Positions 21,309 to 32,640 of a stretch of 64,000 bases of DNA are shown here, in pieces. Both the position numbers and the translations under genes were made by a program. The notes below the pieces were generated by a model. That model did not search any database and was not told the origin of the DNA. It saw only the letters and a program-made list of their open reading frames with translations. Position 1 is the first letter of the stretch, and the number at the start of each line of letters is the position of its first letter. The DNA lies in assembly GCA_014607495.2 (NCBI GenBank), contig CP053155.1, positions 12,524,001 through 12,588,000 of the forward strand. Reading direction: 5' to 3'. The stretch comes from Carposina sasakii (taxonomy: Eukaryota; Arthropoda; Insecta; Lepidoptera; Carposinidae).

Positions 21309-21648
21309 CTATAAAAAAAATGAAATTAACATAACTAGTGACGATCATATTTAACTAAATCGAAATAAAAGAAGTGACCCATGAGCGGGTAAGATGGGGT
21401 ACCACCCCGTCTTGCCCTCAGGTAGGTACCCCATCTTTCCCAAAGTAGTCTCGCAAGATGCGTAAAATATTTTGAGGTTATAAAAATAACAAAACCGGAA
21501 CGATTTTATGAGTTTAGAGTAGTAAAATAGGCAACTATCAATAAAAAAATATAACACACATCTTGTGTACCATACATTATGAACATTCACGCACTTAGTA
21601 AACATCAAAAATTACATAAAACCACTCAAAATTAAAAAAAATACTTAC
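21309..21648 (-). other. Predicted 5' UTR intron of the pogo transposase gene
   Basis: Minus-strand donor TTTC|GTAAGT and acceptor TTTTTTATAG|ATTATG put the start codon 3 nt into exon 2. The intron contains the subterminal GGGTAAGATGGGGTA-type repeats. Inferred from splice motifs only. Confidence 0.4.
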
Positions 21649-22094
21649 GAAATTATATCGTGCACACTATCGACCAAACTGTTTGTGACACTAAAAACTC
21701 TTGCTAAATGCCGTTAGATGGCGTTATAACAAATTTTCTGACGACATTCTATCATCTATTTTATTATGGTCCCCATCTTACCTCGCTTCCCCGTCATACC
21801 CCACTTTCCCCTACATTACTTTATTTACTAATTCGGGAAAAGGCTTAAACAACTTTTATACTTACAGTTTAAGGTCAGAAAAATCATGAGGTCACAATAA
21901 GCAGCATGCATAATAATCATTATGCAGTGTGGAGAATTCATAAGCTAAATTTTCACGTTTTCCATTAATGGCAAATGTGCATGCAGGTGATTTTTTTACA
22001 ATTCATATTAGTTTTGTTAATTTTCTAGTAGATAATGTAATCATCTTTATTACACAATTGCCATTTTAGGTTTTATCGAGCCTGCCACACTATA

Positions 22095-22354
22095 CAGGAT
22101 GTAACAAAAAGGGTATGTTAAGCGAAAAGCTACGTAAATAGCCCACTCTAGAGAACCTATCCACAAAATTTGAGACTCGAAATCACATGTTTATTTTTCC
22201 CGATAGTATGGAGAATTTTTAAATATCTCAGGAATTTTCATACAATCTTGAAAAATAAACATGTGATTTCGAGTCTCAAATTTTGTTGGTAGGTTCTCTA
22301 CAGTGGGCTATTTACCTAGATTTTCGCTTAACATACCCTTTTTGTTACATCCTG
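22095..22354. mobile_element. Palindromic MITE family A, copy 2
   Basis: 260 bp, ends CAGGATGTAACAAAAAGGGT and complement, TATA on both sides (22091-22094, 22355-22358). The arms mirror through CTCGAAATCACATGTTTATT. Confidence 0.85.
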
Positions 22355-22359
22355 TATAG

Positions 22360-23490
22360 GTATAATCAAAAATCCTTCATAAAAGAGTAAGAGTAAAAAA
22401 CACACTTCAAATACCAACCAAGTAATATCACTCGTTATCATAGATATTATGGAGATGTCGGTATCTACTGATATTTGTATTGTATCTATAAAACCCTAAT
22501 TAGATCCCAGCTAATATTCGCTGACGCTATAAAATAAAGATGATGAATTCTAGAAATATAATGGCAGGTTTACCGCGAAAGTCCATTATGGTTTTCGAAG
22601 ACTTTTTTTGCCGTTTACAAAATTTCTAAACTGCATTCTTGTTTATGTAAATAAAATGAGGTATTCTACGTGCTAATGTTACAAATTACATTTTTAAATG
22701 AAGCTTCATCTTAAAGCTTATTGACTGGCATTGAGGAGATCTCTTCTAAAATATTGGTGTTATTGTATCATCATAAAAATTCCTATAAAATAAACGCCTA
22801 TAAAATGTACCACTGACGCACTAGATAAAACAACTAAAACTTTATGAGCACAATCGTATCGGATTTCATTTTCTCTCTGCTATTCCTAATGAATAAAAAA
22901 GTAAAAGCGCAAATTGTAAACCAAACAATTTTACCTCCGTAATAATAGTTCAAGGAAATTAATTTGAAAACGACCACTGCAATCGGGAAGTTCCCGATAA
23001 ATAAATACGAGAATCTACGGTATACGGGAAATAATCACTGTTTTTGTTGTATTTTTTAACTAGCCACCACTCTCTCAGTCATAGAAGTAGGTTGAAATTA
23101 GTTGCTTCAGATGATTTCAAATTCGAGTTTTTATTTTTTTATCTCTAGGTACTAATATAATATTATGTTAAACGGCTGATTGTTTGTATTGAACTGTCCT
23201 GGATTTTGTGCTGAACTAACAAAATAAATAAAATAAAAACCTTTTTCACAATATCATACAAATTAAACGTCACGTTAACGTACATACACGTAGGAATGCT
23301 GTGCACAGCAAATATTATTCACAACGTTACAAGATATCACAAAAATAAACCTTTTGGTTTTTCACCATGCAACACTTTTTATTTTTGTCCTAAATAAATT
23401 TTACTCGTTAACTATTTATTTATTAAGTCAACACAACAGACACAACGTAAAAATATTTTACATTATCTCAGAACAGTACAATTTTTAGGG
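22360..23490. other. Intergenic, no gene seen
   Basis: AT-rich sequence, no coding signal or clear repeat. Confidence 0.5.
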
Positions 23491-23912
23491 TTCCGTACCT
23501 CGAAAGTTAAAAACGGAACCCTTATAGGATTACTTTGTTATCCGTCTGTCTGTTAAGACCCTTTTTCTCAGGAACGCGTGGAGGTATCTAGCTGAAATTT
23601 ATATCAAATACGCAGAATATCTACTGTCCTCAGAGGCTGTGAAAAAACCAAACTTCTAAGTCAGCGCAATCAAAAGATACAGCCATCAGCGCAATCAAAA
23701 GATACAGCAATTTTTCGACACTCGCAAGGGAATCAAAACTTACAGGTTACTTTCCGTAAACTCAGAATCTTGAAATTTGGTACGAAGCTACAACACATAG
23801 CACAGATAAAGGAAAAATTGAGAAAACCGCAAATTTTTGGTTACGTCATATAATAAAACAGGTTTGTACGGAACCCTCGGTGCGCGAGTCCGACTCGCAC
23901 TTGGCCGGTTTT
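23490..23912 (+). repeat. Interspersed repeat with GGGTTCCGTA start and TTGGCCGG end
   Basis: Begins AGGGTTCCGTACCTCG, has AACGGAACCCTTATAGGA, CCGTCTGTCTGT and CGGAACCCTCGGTGCGCGAG, and ends GACTCGCACTTGGCCGGTTT. A diverged copy lies at 47340-47805 inside the hAT element. It is a common lepidopteran repeat; class unknown to me. Confidence 0.7.
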
Positions 23913-24265
23913 TACCCTAAATTAGTGTCGTTATAGATTCTATTATAGTTTCTTAGCAGTCAGTAACACAAACAGTTACCTAATACTTGCAATGGCTACC
24001 GATCCATCAATCAAAGGTGGCAACATCTGGTATGTGAACAGAAGGTGAACAGTAATATTTTTAGAACTTTTAGGCAGAAAAAAAGTAAATATTTTGCTCG
24101 AAGGAGTTCCTAAACTGACTCACCAACAGAAAGAGAGTTTCATAACTTTAACCCCACCTTTAAGTACCTATGTATAAAACATTTCGTAGTGCAACATAGT
24201 AAAATTCTTAATAGTATATTTATTTAAACGAATAATAAATTATCGAATAATTACTTATCAGTATA

Positions 24266-24631
24266 TGTTTTTTCGTTGCCACCCTTAACGAAGGTAACGT
24301 AACGAGTACGTACCTCTATACATCAAATAAAGTAAGTATATGCCAAAAAAAATGCTGGGAAACAATGTAAATTTTTTAATTTTTTTTTTTTAATTACTTG
24401 ATCAGGCGAAATTTATAGTGTGTTTGTTGATGCTAGTTTTTTCATAGACAGATATAAATTATTTCTCGTGAAAAAATCTTGCTACACGCGTCAATCTTCA
24501 TTTACTCAACTTTGGACCCTAATATTTTGGAAACCAGACACTTCCCAGGTATGCTTCCATGGAGAAAAATGATCGTGATGATGAGGAAATTCCGTGGTTT
24601 TCGGGAACGTTGACGATCAAAAATCACCCTG
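24266..24631 (-). mobile_element. MITE family C, copy 3 (inverted)
   Basis: Reverse-oriented copy: starts near TTTTTTCGTTGCCACCCTTA and ends GATCAAAAATCACCCTG, then TATA. The left terminus is degraded. Confidence 0.75.
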
Positions 24632-26311
24632 TATAGAGATTTCAGGACGAATTATATACATATCTACATCAATAGGTATATAATAGGAATATTAAAAATA
24701 TATATATCTATATAGGTATGAAATAGCAGAAGATTTTTTTTTTCCATCCCACATCTAAAAAAGTACTTATGTACCATTTCAGTGAGCCCATTGTAATATT
24801 ATCTCCATCGCTACACCTACCTACACTATAGACATCCACTCGCTATGCAAAATGTGTTTGTGAACAGTTTCCATGAAAGGACGCGGTAAATCGAACGAGA
24901 ACTAAAAGTTCCCGGAAACTAGTGGGAAAATCCCGGATTATTCATATCATAAAGCGGATACCCGGGACGGTTTCAAACAACAGTTTCTCACCGACTTAGA
25001 GTTATAAAACATATTAAACTTCATAACTATTAAGTCTTGAATAAATCAGTATAAGTAGTTTAGCAGAAGAACACCTACATAGATGTACAAAAATTAAGTA
25101 ACAATTCGCTCATATTAATACGTATACCTACCTGTCACATAATGTCGAATTGAAGGAATGACGATTCCCTAAAACACAGGTATTTATTTACCTATATTAG
25201 GGATTGGTGTCATTACATAAATTGTAATGTTAGTATGTACAATCATAAATGGGGATGATGATTGTTATTTTATTTGTATTTATATCGAAAATATCATAAA
25301 GTAAAAGCAACATTTATGAATATAAAACTTCGCTAACGTGAAAACTTTCCGAGATATAGCATTATTAATATCGAAATTTTGGACTTGCTCCATACAACCG
25401 GCTGCTGTATTGTCACGTCACGTTTAAGTTACTATTATGCTTATTAAAAAGCCATTGCTCGACAGCTTTATTAAATGTTGCGTTTATAAATATGGTTACA
25501 TAACAAAAGATGCTGTAAATTATGCAGATTGTCATTGTAATGTTGTAATTTTCTATTAATCTCACACTTTAAAAATGGACTTGCCCACCTAACTTTGGAT
25601 GGTTAATGCTGCTTCATTTGAACACTAAATCAAATTGTTATTTTACAGATAGGTTTGTTTTTATTGGTTAACTTGTCATTAAAATTCATCCATAGTCATC
25701 ATCCCAATTAGAATCCTAAGTAATAAATAAATAAACTCTACTGTAAGTACTGTAAGTACTAATTTTATTTAAATCAAAAATATTTTGCCAAATTAAGCAT
25801 GTACATGAATGTAATACAATTTATTAATGTTATTTAGTAAATATTCATGAGATAATAAATATTTATTTATTTATTATTATTATTATTGCTCTCACGGTTT
25901 GCTAGAAGGGTGGTTTAAGATATGTAAACTAATTTGATACTTCTCTGAGAAGTTTCTTTTATCGCGCATCCAGCTTTGAAAACTTTTTTTTTACTGTACT
26001 GCCCAGTTTTAATGAAGTAGAGCTATTACAACTGATTATTTGATCTATGCTTTTTGGTAACGGAGTATACTTTGAAACATTAGAAATGTAGTTTTATATT
26101 ATGGTGTTGCATAACGGATAGGCATTTCGAATAGTGTGGCTACAGTTTGGTCTCTACCACTTTGTCTGTCTTATTGAATTGGTTAGGCTATGTCAGAATT
26201 GTATAAATAACAACCCACGAGCCGAGCGAGCAAAGCCGGTGTCTTGCGGGAGCAATAGCGAAATGCTAAAAGGTTTTTTTTTATTGTATCATGAAAAATA
26301 TCTATCCATTT
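24632..26311. other. Intergenic, no gene seen
   Basis: AT-rich sequence with a short (TTA)n run at 25861-25890. The small frame at 26134-26316 has no recognisable product. Confidence 0.5.
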
Positions 26312-26580
26312 TATAACACGGCGTGTTACACAATTTACCTTCGACATTTATAAAAGCAAGCTCTCTAGATAGAGAGATAGCGTTGGCTATGGGGTAGGTA
26401 GATATCTACCCCATAGCAAACGCTCCAAAACCATCGGAAGCAAACGCGCCTTTATAAAAAATTTACCAGGCTTCCAAACAGAAAAACATATGATATTGAC
26501 ATCATCTATAAATAAACTACGTCGCCTTTACCCACTTTGCCGATATCACACTGCAGTTTATTTGTACCTAGAAACGAAAT
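26312..26580 (+). repeat. Left copy of a direct duplication
   Basis: Shares AATAAACTACGTCGCCTTTA, GGCTTCCAA-CAGAAAAA and CTGCAGTTTATTTGT with 26870-27065. This copy has an extra internal hairpin (ATGGGGTAGGTAGATATCTA / CCCCAT at 26390-26414). Confidence 0.75.
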
Positions 26581-26595
26581 AATTTAATCTAAAGA

Positions 26596-26690
26596 CCGAT
26601 TTCACCTAAGGCCAGATAGCCTATCTGAAAAATAAAGTTGATGTTGTCTCCATCTTGATCAAGTTTAAGAGAAAGACAGCATCAAAAGAC
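26596..26690. repeat. Short dispersed repeat (ATCTTGATCAAGTTT block)
   Basis: Block with TATCTGAAAAATAAAGTTGA and CATCTTGATCAAGTTT. Relatives lie at 27165-27275 and 28735-28830. Confidence 0.55.
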
Positions 26691-26867
26691 AGGATAAAAA
26701 TATTGTCCCGGGATAAAAAGTAACCTATGTGTTAATCCAGGATGTCAGCTAACTCCATATCAAATTTCATCAAAATCGCTCCAGCCGTTTTTACGTGAAA
26801 GAGTAACAAACATCCATCCATCCATCCATCATACTCACAAACTTTCGCGTTTATAATATTAGTAGGA
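26690..26867 (-). mobile_element. Helitron-like 5' end fragment
   Basis: On the minus strand it starts A|TCCTACTAATATTATAAAC, then GCGAAAGTTTGTGAGTATGA and (TGGA)n, followed by CGTAAAAACGGCTGGAGCG, a 5' end typical of lepidopteran Helitron-like repeats. The 3' terminus is not visible. Confidence 0.45.
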
Positions 26868-26869
26868 TT

Positions 26870-27065
26870 TATAACGAGGCGTGTTATAAAATTTACCTCC
26901 AACATTTATAAAAAGTAAGCACTCTATCTTCCTAAAAAAAAAAAATTACCAGGCTTCCAAGCAGAAAAAATCTGATATTGATATCATCTAGAAATAAACT
27001 ACGTCGCCTTTACCCGCTTTTTCGACATCATACTGCAGTTTATTTATCTAGGTACGAAATATTTT
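26870..27065 (+). repeat. Right copy of a direct duplication
   Basis: Diverged copy of 26312-26580, lying just after the Helitron-like fragment. Confidence 0.75.
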
Positions 27066-27164
27066 CGGTCGACCAGTTCCGGTTTCACAGGTTGGTCAAC
27101 CGATCTCCGTTATCAGGTAGCGTGCCCAATACGTACGGCCGTACGAAATAATTAATTTAATCTG

Positions 27165-27275
27165 AGTCTTATTTTCTAAACGTCAAATACATAACCTATC
27201 TGAAGGATAAAGTTGATGCTGTCTCTATCTTGATCAAGTTTCAGATAGACTACCTGACCATTGGGAAAATGAGTC
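27165..27275. repeat. Short dispersed repeat (ATCTTGATCAAGTTT block)
   Basis: Same family as 26596-26690, so the duplication extends past the paired 26312/26870 blocks. Confidence 0.55.
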
Positions 27276-28071
27276 CTTAGCTCACTAAAGTCTCGTTCAT
27301 TACCTACTTTACCTACTTCAAGATATTTTCGCTTTATTTTCGTAAACAATAAACGTTAAAATAGTGCTTACATCGACCCGAAGAGCCGATTATTAAGGGT
27401 ACTCATGGTTAAAACATTAAGGGATCACCGAGTGATTGTGTCTCAAAGATGCCAATTTGTAATTCAGATCGTCGAATAGCAAGAGCTTATTAAAAACCTT
27501 TCTTTTTAAAAATTGTGTGACACTCTCGATGAAATGATAGACAATGAGAATGATATTCTATTCTATTCTAAGGTTTGAATAGGATGGTATGAGTGATTGA
27601 TGATGGATTTGGCATACGAGGGAAAGATAATAAACGATAGGATCGGATAAGCTATCCCGACAATAACGTTTTTGACATACAGCCTTGAAAACATATCATG
27701 GAAACTTTGTAAAGAATTCATAGCACTTAAATTTTTCAACACTATTAGTTAATATTAGAAGTTTATCCCGAAAACCCACAGAGTAAATGGTGTGATATAG
27801 TACCAACATTTTCTTTTCGTATACATTTCAGTAACTTAATATTAACCTTTTTATTATCTCAGAGGCGAAATGAAGGTCGTCTTAATTAATGTCGTCACTT
27901 ATTGGGGTACCCCAGTATACATACAACCTGAGGAAGCCAGCTTCACAAGAACAGATATTTTGTGAGGTTTAGGCCAGTCATGTTTTCAGAGAAATAGTGA
28001 TTTTGTATATACTTACTCGCACTTAATTATTTACTGGAAAGCAGTTAGGGTGGTACTGGATGTCTGGATGT

Positions 28072-28150
28072 AACAAAAAGGATGTCTTTAGTGAAATGCT
28101 ATGTAAGTATTCCACTATACAAGACCTATCCACAAAATTTCAAACTCGAG
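28072..28150. repeat. Half copy of palindromic MITE family A
   Basis: GGATGTAACAAAAAGGATGT, then ACCTATCCACAAAATTT and CTCGA, matching the left arm of the element at 22095. Confidence 0.6.
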
Positions 28151-28324
28151 AAGATATCGCACAAGTCATAACGATAGCTACATAAACATCATCATCTCGG
28201 GTTTTCCAATAAATTCTTAAGTAAATTAATGAAACGAATACATAAGGTAAACGTACCAGTCAAGTCAACGTAGAGGTCTCTAAAAGCCAAGATGAAGCGA
28301 CAATATAACCTTCACAACATATTG

Positions 28325-28430
28325 GACCTACTCCCACAGATCATTTACATAGTTCTTGTGTCGTGGGTAGGCACTGAGCAAGGATATATAAATACACATA
28401 CATACATACATAGTTATATAGAAACATCAT
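28325..28430 (-). repeat. SINE-like fragment cut by a MITE
   Basis: Shares CTTGTGTCGTGGGTA and TATATAAATACA...ATAGAAACATC with the tRNA-derived SINE at 63600-63850. It stops exactly where the palindromic element at 28433 begins. Confidence 0.55.
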
Positions 28431-28432
28431 CA

Positions 28433-28730
28433 GCACCCGTATGATGAATTTGGTGAGAGCGAAATGTCTCACTTTTAAACTTCAAATTCACAGAGCTATT
28501 AATAACTAGATAAAATAAGTGTATGTACTTTGCATGTAAGAAATAGACCTAAGAATTAGAATAGACACTCGTTCTCGAGCCTGAATTAGGGCTAATAGGA
28601 GTGGTTTGCAATCCTTTTTTACACACCAAGTAGAAACACTTGCCTTGTCTAGTTATTTATTACTTAGCTCTGTGGATTTGACGTTTAAAAGTGAGACATC
28701 TCGCTCTCACCAAATTCATCATACGGGTGC
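28433..28730. mobile_element. Palindromic MITE family E, copy 1
   Basis: Ends GCACCCGTATGATGAATTTG and complement. Long arms share GGTGAGAGCGA, TGTCTCACTTTTAAAC and CACAGAGCT. A second copy at 62608-62906 has the centre in the opposite orientation. The small frames here are chance. Confidence 0.85.
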
Positions 28731-28889
28731 AGAACTACTTTGTTTGTCACTATCTTGCTCAAGTTTAGGAGAAAGACAGCATCTATTTTATTCTTCAGAT
28801 AGGCTATATGAAAATTGGAAAAATCGGACCTAAAACGCCAAAATCTTTTGACTTCGTACGAGTATAAATATGTAATCTTCGATTTCATC

Positions 28890-31380
28890 GGTCCTGAGCT
28901 TTACATGATTTGCTACATAGCGAACGGAAATGAATTCGACGATTCCGTTGATTTTTTTATCTCTATGAACATGTAGCGGAGCCATCTATCGGATGCATGA
29001 GAGAACGACAATTAATGCGAAATCCTAGAACGCGATATCGAAGTTTCTCACAATGATTCGAATATATACATGGGCCGAACAACAACTAGCGGCCCGGTGG
29101 AGCCGGAAGCGCTTCCCTTTTCACCACCCCCACAAACATGATGTCTGCATTATTATTAGGGACTTTCTAATTGTATTTATTTGGAATACTTATATAATTA
29201 TTGACAAACACCTTACACTTGTCACAAAATCTGTGTTAAAGTGAATTGTTATTTCTTCTGTCCAAACAAATGTAGAGCTATCATATTAAGCTTTGTAGTC
29301 CAGGCTTCACTACAATACATCAGATGCATCTTTGGGGACATAGTCGTTTAGTAAGATTTCAATAGGAATACCTACTTTACCTTACGATATCATACAAAGT
29401 TTATTTATATAAATGTTTACCATTCTTAAGTACTCCTTTAGAGGTAACCTCTTTCAAAAATGAAATTACATTTTTGTTGTGTTTCTCTACACTTTTCGAG
29501 TAAAAGCTTTTTATTAAGAAGCTTTTATTGAAACGCTTTCATTAATTCCGTGTTGTGTCTGAAAAAATGTTTCATTGTTTTCTTATGACACTCTTCTCTT
29601 CACAAAGGCTTGTCTTTGCATTTCTTATACACACTTATAAAAGCACTGAAATAACTCTTAATAAGTCCTGAAAATGTAAAACCCAACATTGTAATTAATA
29701 GTTGTTCATATACGTGCAGCTCTTATAATCAAAGTAGATAAAAAACGTATTTGAAAAATAAAATAGTGGCACTTTAAATCACGTTATCAAAGTGTAAGTA
29801 AATACGAGTAGGCTTAAAGTACCAACTAAAATAGGTGCAGTTCTAAAAGCTTTGGAACCAATTCTCAAGTTCTCTTGACAATATATTTAAATTCGACATT
29901 AGAGTTCTTACAAATATCTGAAAAACAAAATGGTGGCTATTTCAACAGCTGATTTTATCAGCACTTTTGGTTAATTATCAACTACCAGCATCGTACAGCC
30001 TTTTCATCTTAGTGGTAGTAATGTCGGGTGGTGCTGGTTATATTATACCATACGAGTAGCAGTACCATAGTATTGATATAAACTTTATGGTCCATTCTAA
30101 CCATCATCTTCTGCTCTTATCCCATTTTTTATGGGGTCGGGGCAATATGGTTTCATTCGAAACACACATTGCCAAAGAAATTGCATTAATTTCACAGCTT
30201 CCTGCCTAAAGCCAACCTTCCTCGGTAAGGAACTTCTCTGACTCTATATGACCATCACACTTAAATCTAAACTAAAATATATTTCTATTTGTCCCTTTCT
30301 ATCTCAGCCATTTATGTTAATAATTGAGAGCGACAGACTTGAGCTGATTAGCTGATCATAAATCCGCCATATTGTTTTCAGATTTTTGTATAGACAAAAA
30401 GTCGAATAGGTAGGTATATGCCGAGTGATGTGAGAATAGCGGCTCTGTACCACAATCTGGTAAGCACCTAATACGCTAGGTAATACCATTAGAGGCACGT
30501 GAAATATTAGTGCTATCAACTATGGTCTCAATTTCCTCACGAACCGACTGCTGTAATCGTACCTATGACGCTTACACGTAACTACTATCTATTTATACTA
30601 ACTACTAGCTGTTTCCTACGACTCCTTTCGTACCTATAGATAAATAGTTAAATATTGTTTGCAGGTTAAGTAAGACAGTATATCAAATTTATTAAAGATT
30701 CCTCTAGTCTAGTTTTAGTCGAGGAAAACTACAAGACATAGTAGGTAACTTTAGCATTTATAAAGTGGCCTGTCTATTTTTCATAGCCAGTAAAATAGTT
30801 TACTAACTGGGGCTCCAGTAGAGAAGAACAACACCGAAGCCCTAATTAGCTGAGTGATCAAATTCTACTAAGGAAATACACGGATTTTTAATATCTCTGT
30901 ATAAAATCTCTATTTAAAATGTCTGGTGTGTATCAGTCAGATGTATATTCGGCTAGGTAATTTGATTAGTATGAGTTTTGGAGGGAGATAATTTGGCTTC
31001 TAGCACTTTGTCTGCTTAATTAATTAGGTTAGTAAGAACTGTTAAAATAACAACGCTCGAGCCGAGCGAGCGAAGCGTTACGAGTAGCTATCGGCGACGT
31101 GCGGGAAGGATTTTTTTTCAAAATGCCTAGTCGTTTTGTAATGCGGTGTGTACAGATACATATCCGCCAGAGATCCATATCAGTGATTAGTCCTTATTAG
31201 AGTTAGTCTCATAGTAAAAGTTGTATGATGTTTATAGTCCTGCGAAGTAGCACCATATTGTTTGTCAAAAAACCTATAAAGTTAGTTTTGTTTGTTACCT
31301 TTACTCAACAGTAACAGATAGTAATTTATATGGGTTTGGAAAGAGGGATGTCAAAGTGAAAAGATACTTTTCATTCCCGA
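28890..31380. other. Intergenic, no gene seen
   Basis: No coding exons seen. A diverged dispersed repeat lies at 30095-30245 (CTTATCCCATTTTTTATGGG, GTCGGGGCAATATGG), with a weak relative at 44206-44275. Confidence 0.5.
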
Positions 31381-31395
31381 AAAATAATAAAAAAA

Positions 31396-31535
31396 ATATA
31401 TAAAATTATTAATAAAGAAATGAAAAAAATCCTCACCCGAGTGGGAATCGAACCCACGACCCTCCTCTGCATACCATGCTAGCGCTCTAACCACTAAGCT
31501 ACCGCGTCAATTACTCGGATGAAGAATTTTACCAT
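31396..31535 (-). mobile_element. tRNA-derived SINE, copy 1
   Basis: On the minus strand: A box GTAGCTTAGTGGTTAGAGC and B box GGGTTCGATTCCCACTC, about 35 nt apart, then an AT-rich tail (TTTCTTTATTAATAATTTTA). The acceptor and anticodon arms do not pair properly, so this is a SINE, not a tRNA gene. A second copy is at 32013-32135. Confidence 0.8.
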
Positions 31536-31710
31536 CTCTTTTCTAAATTACATATTGGCAACATTATTTTCATCCCGATAGCTATACACTAGCCAAATCT
31601 CGGGAAACAAAGCTGAATCCCTCAGCACAATGTTTAAAGATGAAACGATCAAACATATCCTAACGAATTATATTAATGGAGAAGTGTTTTTTATAAATTT
31701 ATCTTATAAA

Positions 31711-31985
31711 TGAAATTGTATTAGGCGTTACAATTCGGAAGTTCAAACATTCACTATGGGTGCGCCCACCACCGGGCCCTACACCCTCCACTGACCCTCG
31801 GATCTGATAACTCATAACTGCGAAAACAGACACTTGCACTAACTACAATCGCCACGAATAACCAGACCCGATCACCTAGCATGCAAGACAATACATTACA
31901 ATGTATTGTTTTCGCAGTTATGAGTTATCAGATCCGAGGGTCAGTGGAGGGTCTAGGGCCCGGTGGTGGGCGCACCCATAGTGAA
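31711..31985. mobile_element. Foldback element with 79-bp arms between two SINE copies
   Basis: Arms at 31750-31828 and 31907-31985 mirror each other (TTCACTATGGGTGCGCCCAC, CACCGGGCCCTA, CCTCGGATCTGATAACTC) with a 78-bp spacer. A related single-arm copy lies at 36679-36766, preceded by the same 30-bp block containing TTAGGCGTTACAATTCGG as at 31711. Confidence 0.8.
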
Positions 31986-32012
31986 ATTTATCTTAGTCAA
32001 GATATTATGTAT

Positions 32013-32135
32013 TATAAAATTATTAATAAAGAAATGGAAAAAATTCCTCATCCGAGTGGGAATCGAACCCACGACCTCTACATACCGTGCTAGCGCTCTA
32101 ACCACTGAGCTACTGGGTCAATTACTCGGATGACG
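32013..32135 (-). mobile_element. tRNA-derived SINE, copy 2
   Basis: On the minus strand: A box GTAGCTCAGTGGTTAGAGC and B box GGGTTCGATTCCCACTC, with the same AT-rich tail and 5' flank (TCATCCGAGTAATTGA) as copy 1. Confidence 0.8.
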
Positions 32136-32298
32136 AATTTATATTATTTAAAAAATATATGATTATGCACTTCAGCGCGAAAATATGTACGTATATTTTC
32201 ATGATCTAGTTATTACATAAATTGATTGGTTAAAGGATTGCTGAAACAACTAGCTCAGCGTTTTATCACGCTTAGTAAATTAACTTTAAGCTAGATAC

Positions 32299-32450
32299 AG
32301 GTTTTGGTGCTGATACGGTGATTCACTAGAATACATGAGCTGCATCTCTTTCTATGCAAGAGTCGACTAAGGAACTCAGGGGCGTACACTCAGGCGATGA
32401 GTTATCAACTTGTCACTGGTCTTTTACATCTGGCTCCAGTATGCGAAACG
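32299..32450 (+). repeat. Dispersed repeat family F, copy 1
   Basis: GTGCTGATACGGTGATTCAC, TAGAATACATGAGCTGCATC, AAGAGTCGACTAAGGAACTC. Relatives lie at 39328, 43740, 53108 and 57277. Confidence 0.65.
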
Positions 32451-32519
32451 TGGTTGTACTAAGATCTTTGCACATATGATTTTTTCCTTTTATATATTAT
32501 AAAATTTTCTCTAGGTTGG

Positions 32520-32640
32520 GTTTGCTGGAAGAAATCTTTTTTAGAGATAGGCTCGCCTTTGTTCCATTTCTGTTACCACATACTGTCTAAGCTAAATTGT
32601 ATGTGTACAATAAAGAAAGAAAGAAGAATCTTCTTCGTTC
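32520..32640 (+). repeat. CR1/Jockey-like LINE 3' end stub
   Basis: GGTTTGCTGGAAGAAATC, TTTAGAGATAGGCTCGCC and GTACAATAAAG. Same family of 3' ends as the minus-strand copy at 54345-54840. Confidence 0.55.

Larger units (their letters stand above)
19182..21811 (-). mobile_element. Apparently intact pogo-like DNA transposon, 2630 bp
   Basis: 24-bp terminal inverted repeats: left GGGGAAGGTGGGGTAAGACG(GGGA), right complement GGGGAAAGTGGGGTATGACG(GGGA), two mismatches. TA lies on both sides (19180-19181, 21812-21813). Subterminal copies of GGGTAAGATGGGGTA and its complement occur at 19380-19427 and 21385-21440. It contains one unbroken transposase gene on the minus strand. TA duplication, the DDE transposase and the HTH N-terminus all point to the pogo/Tigger branch of Tc1/mariner. 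Confidence 0.95.

Noticed and set aside
31430..31510. tRNA gene candidate (minus strand) with good A and B boxes; also 32045-32120
   Set aside because: Acceptor and anticodon stems do not pair, there are two diverged copies with AT-rich tails, and A/B boxes alone fit a tRNA-derived SINE.
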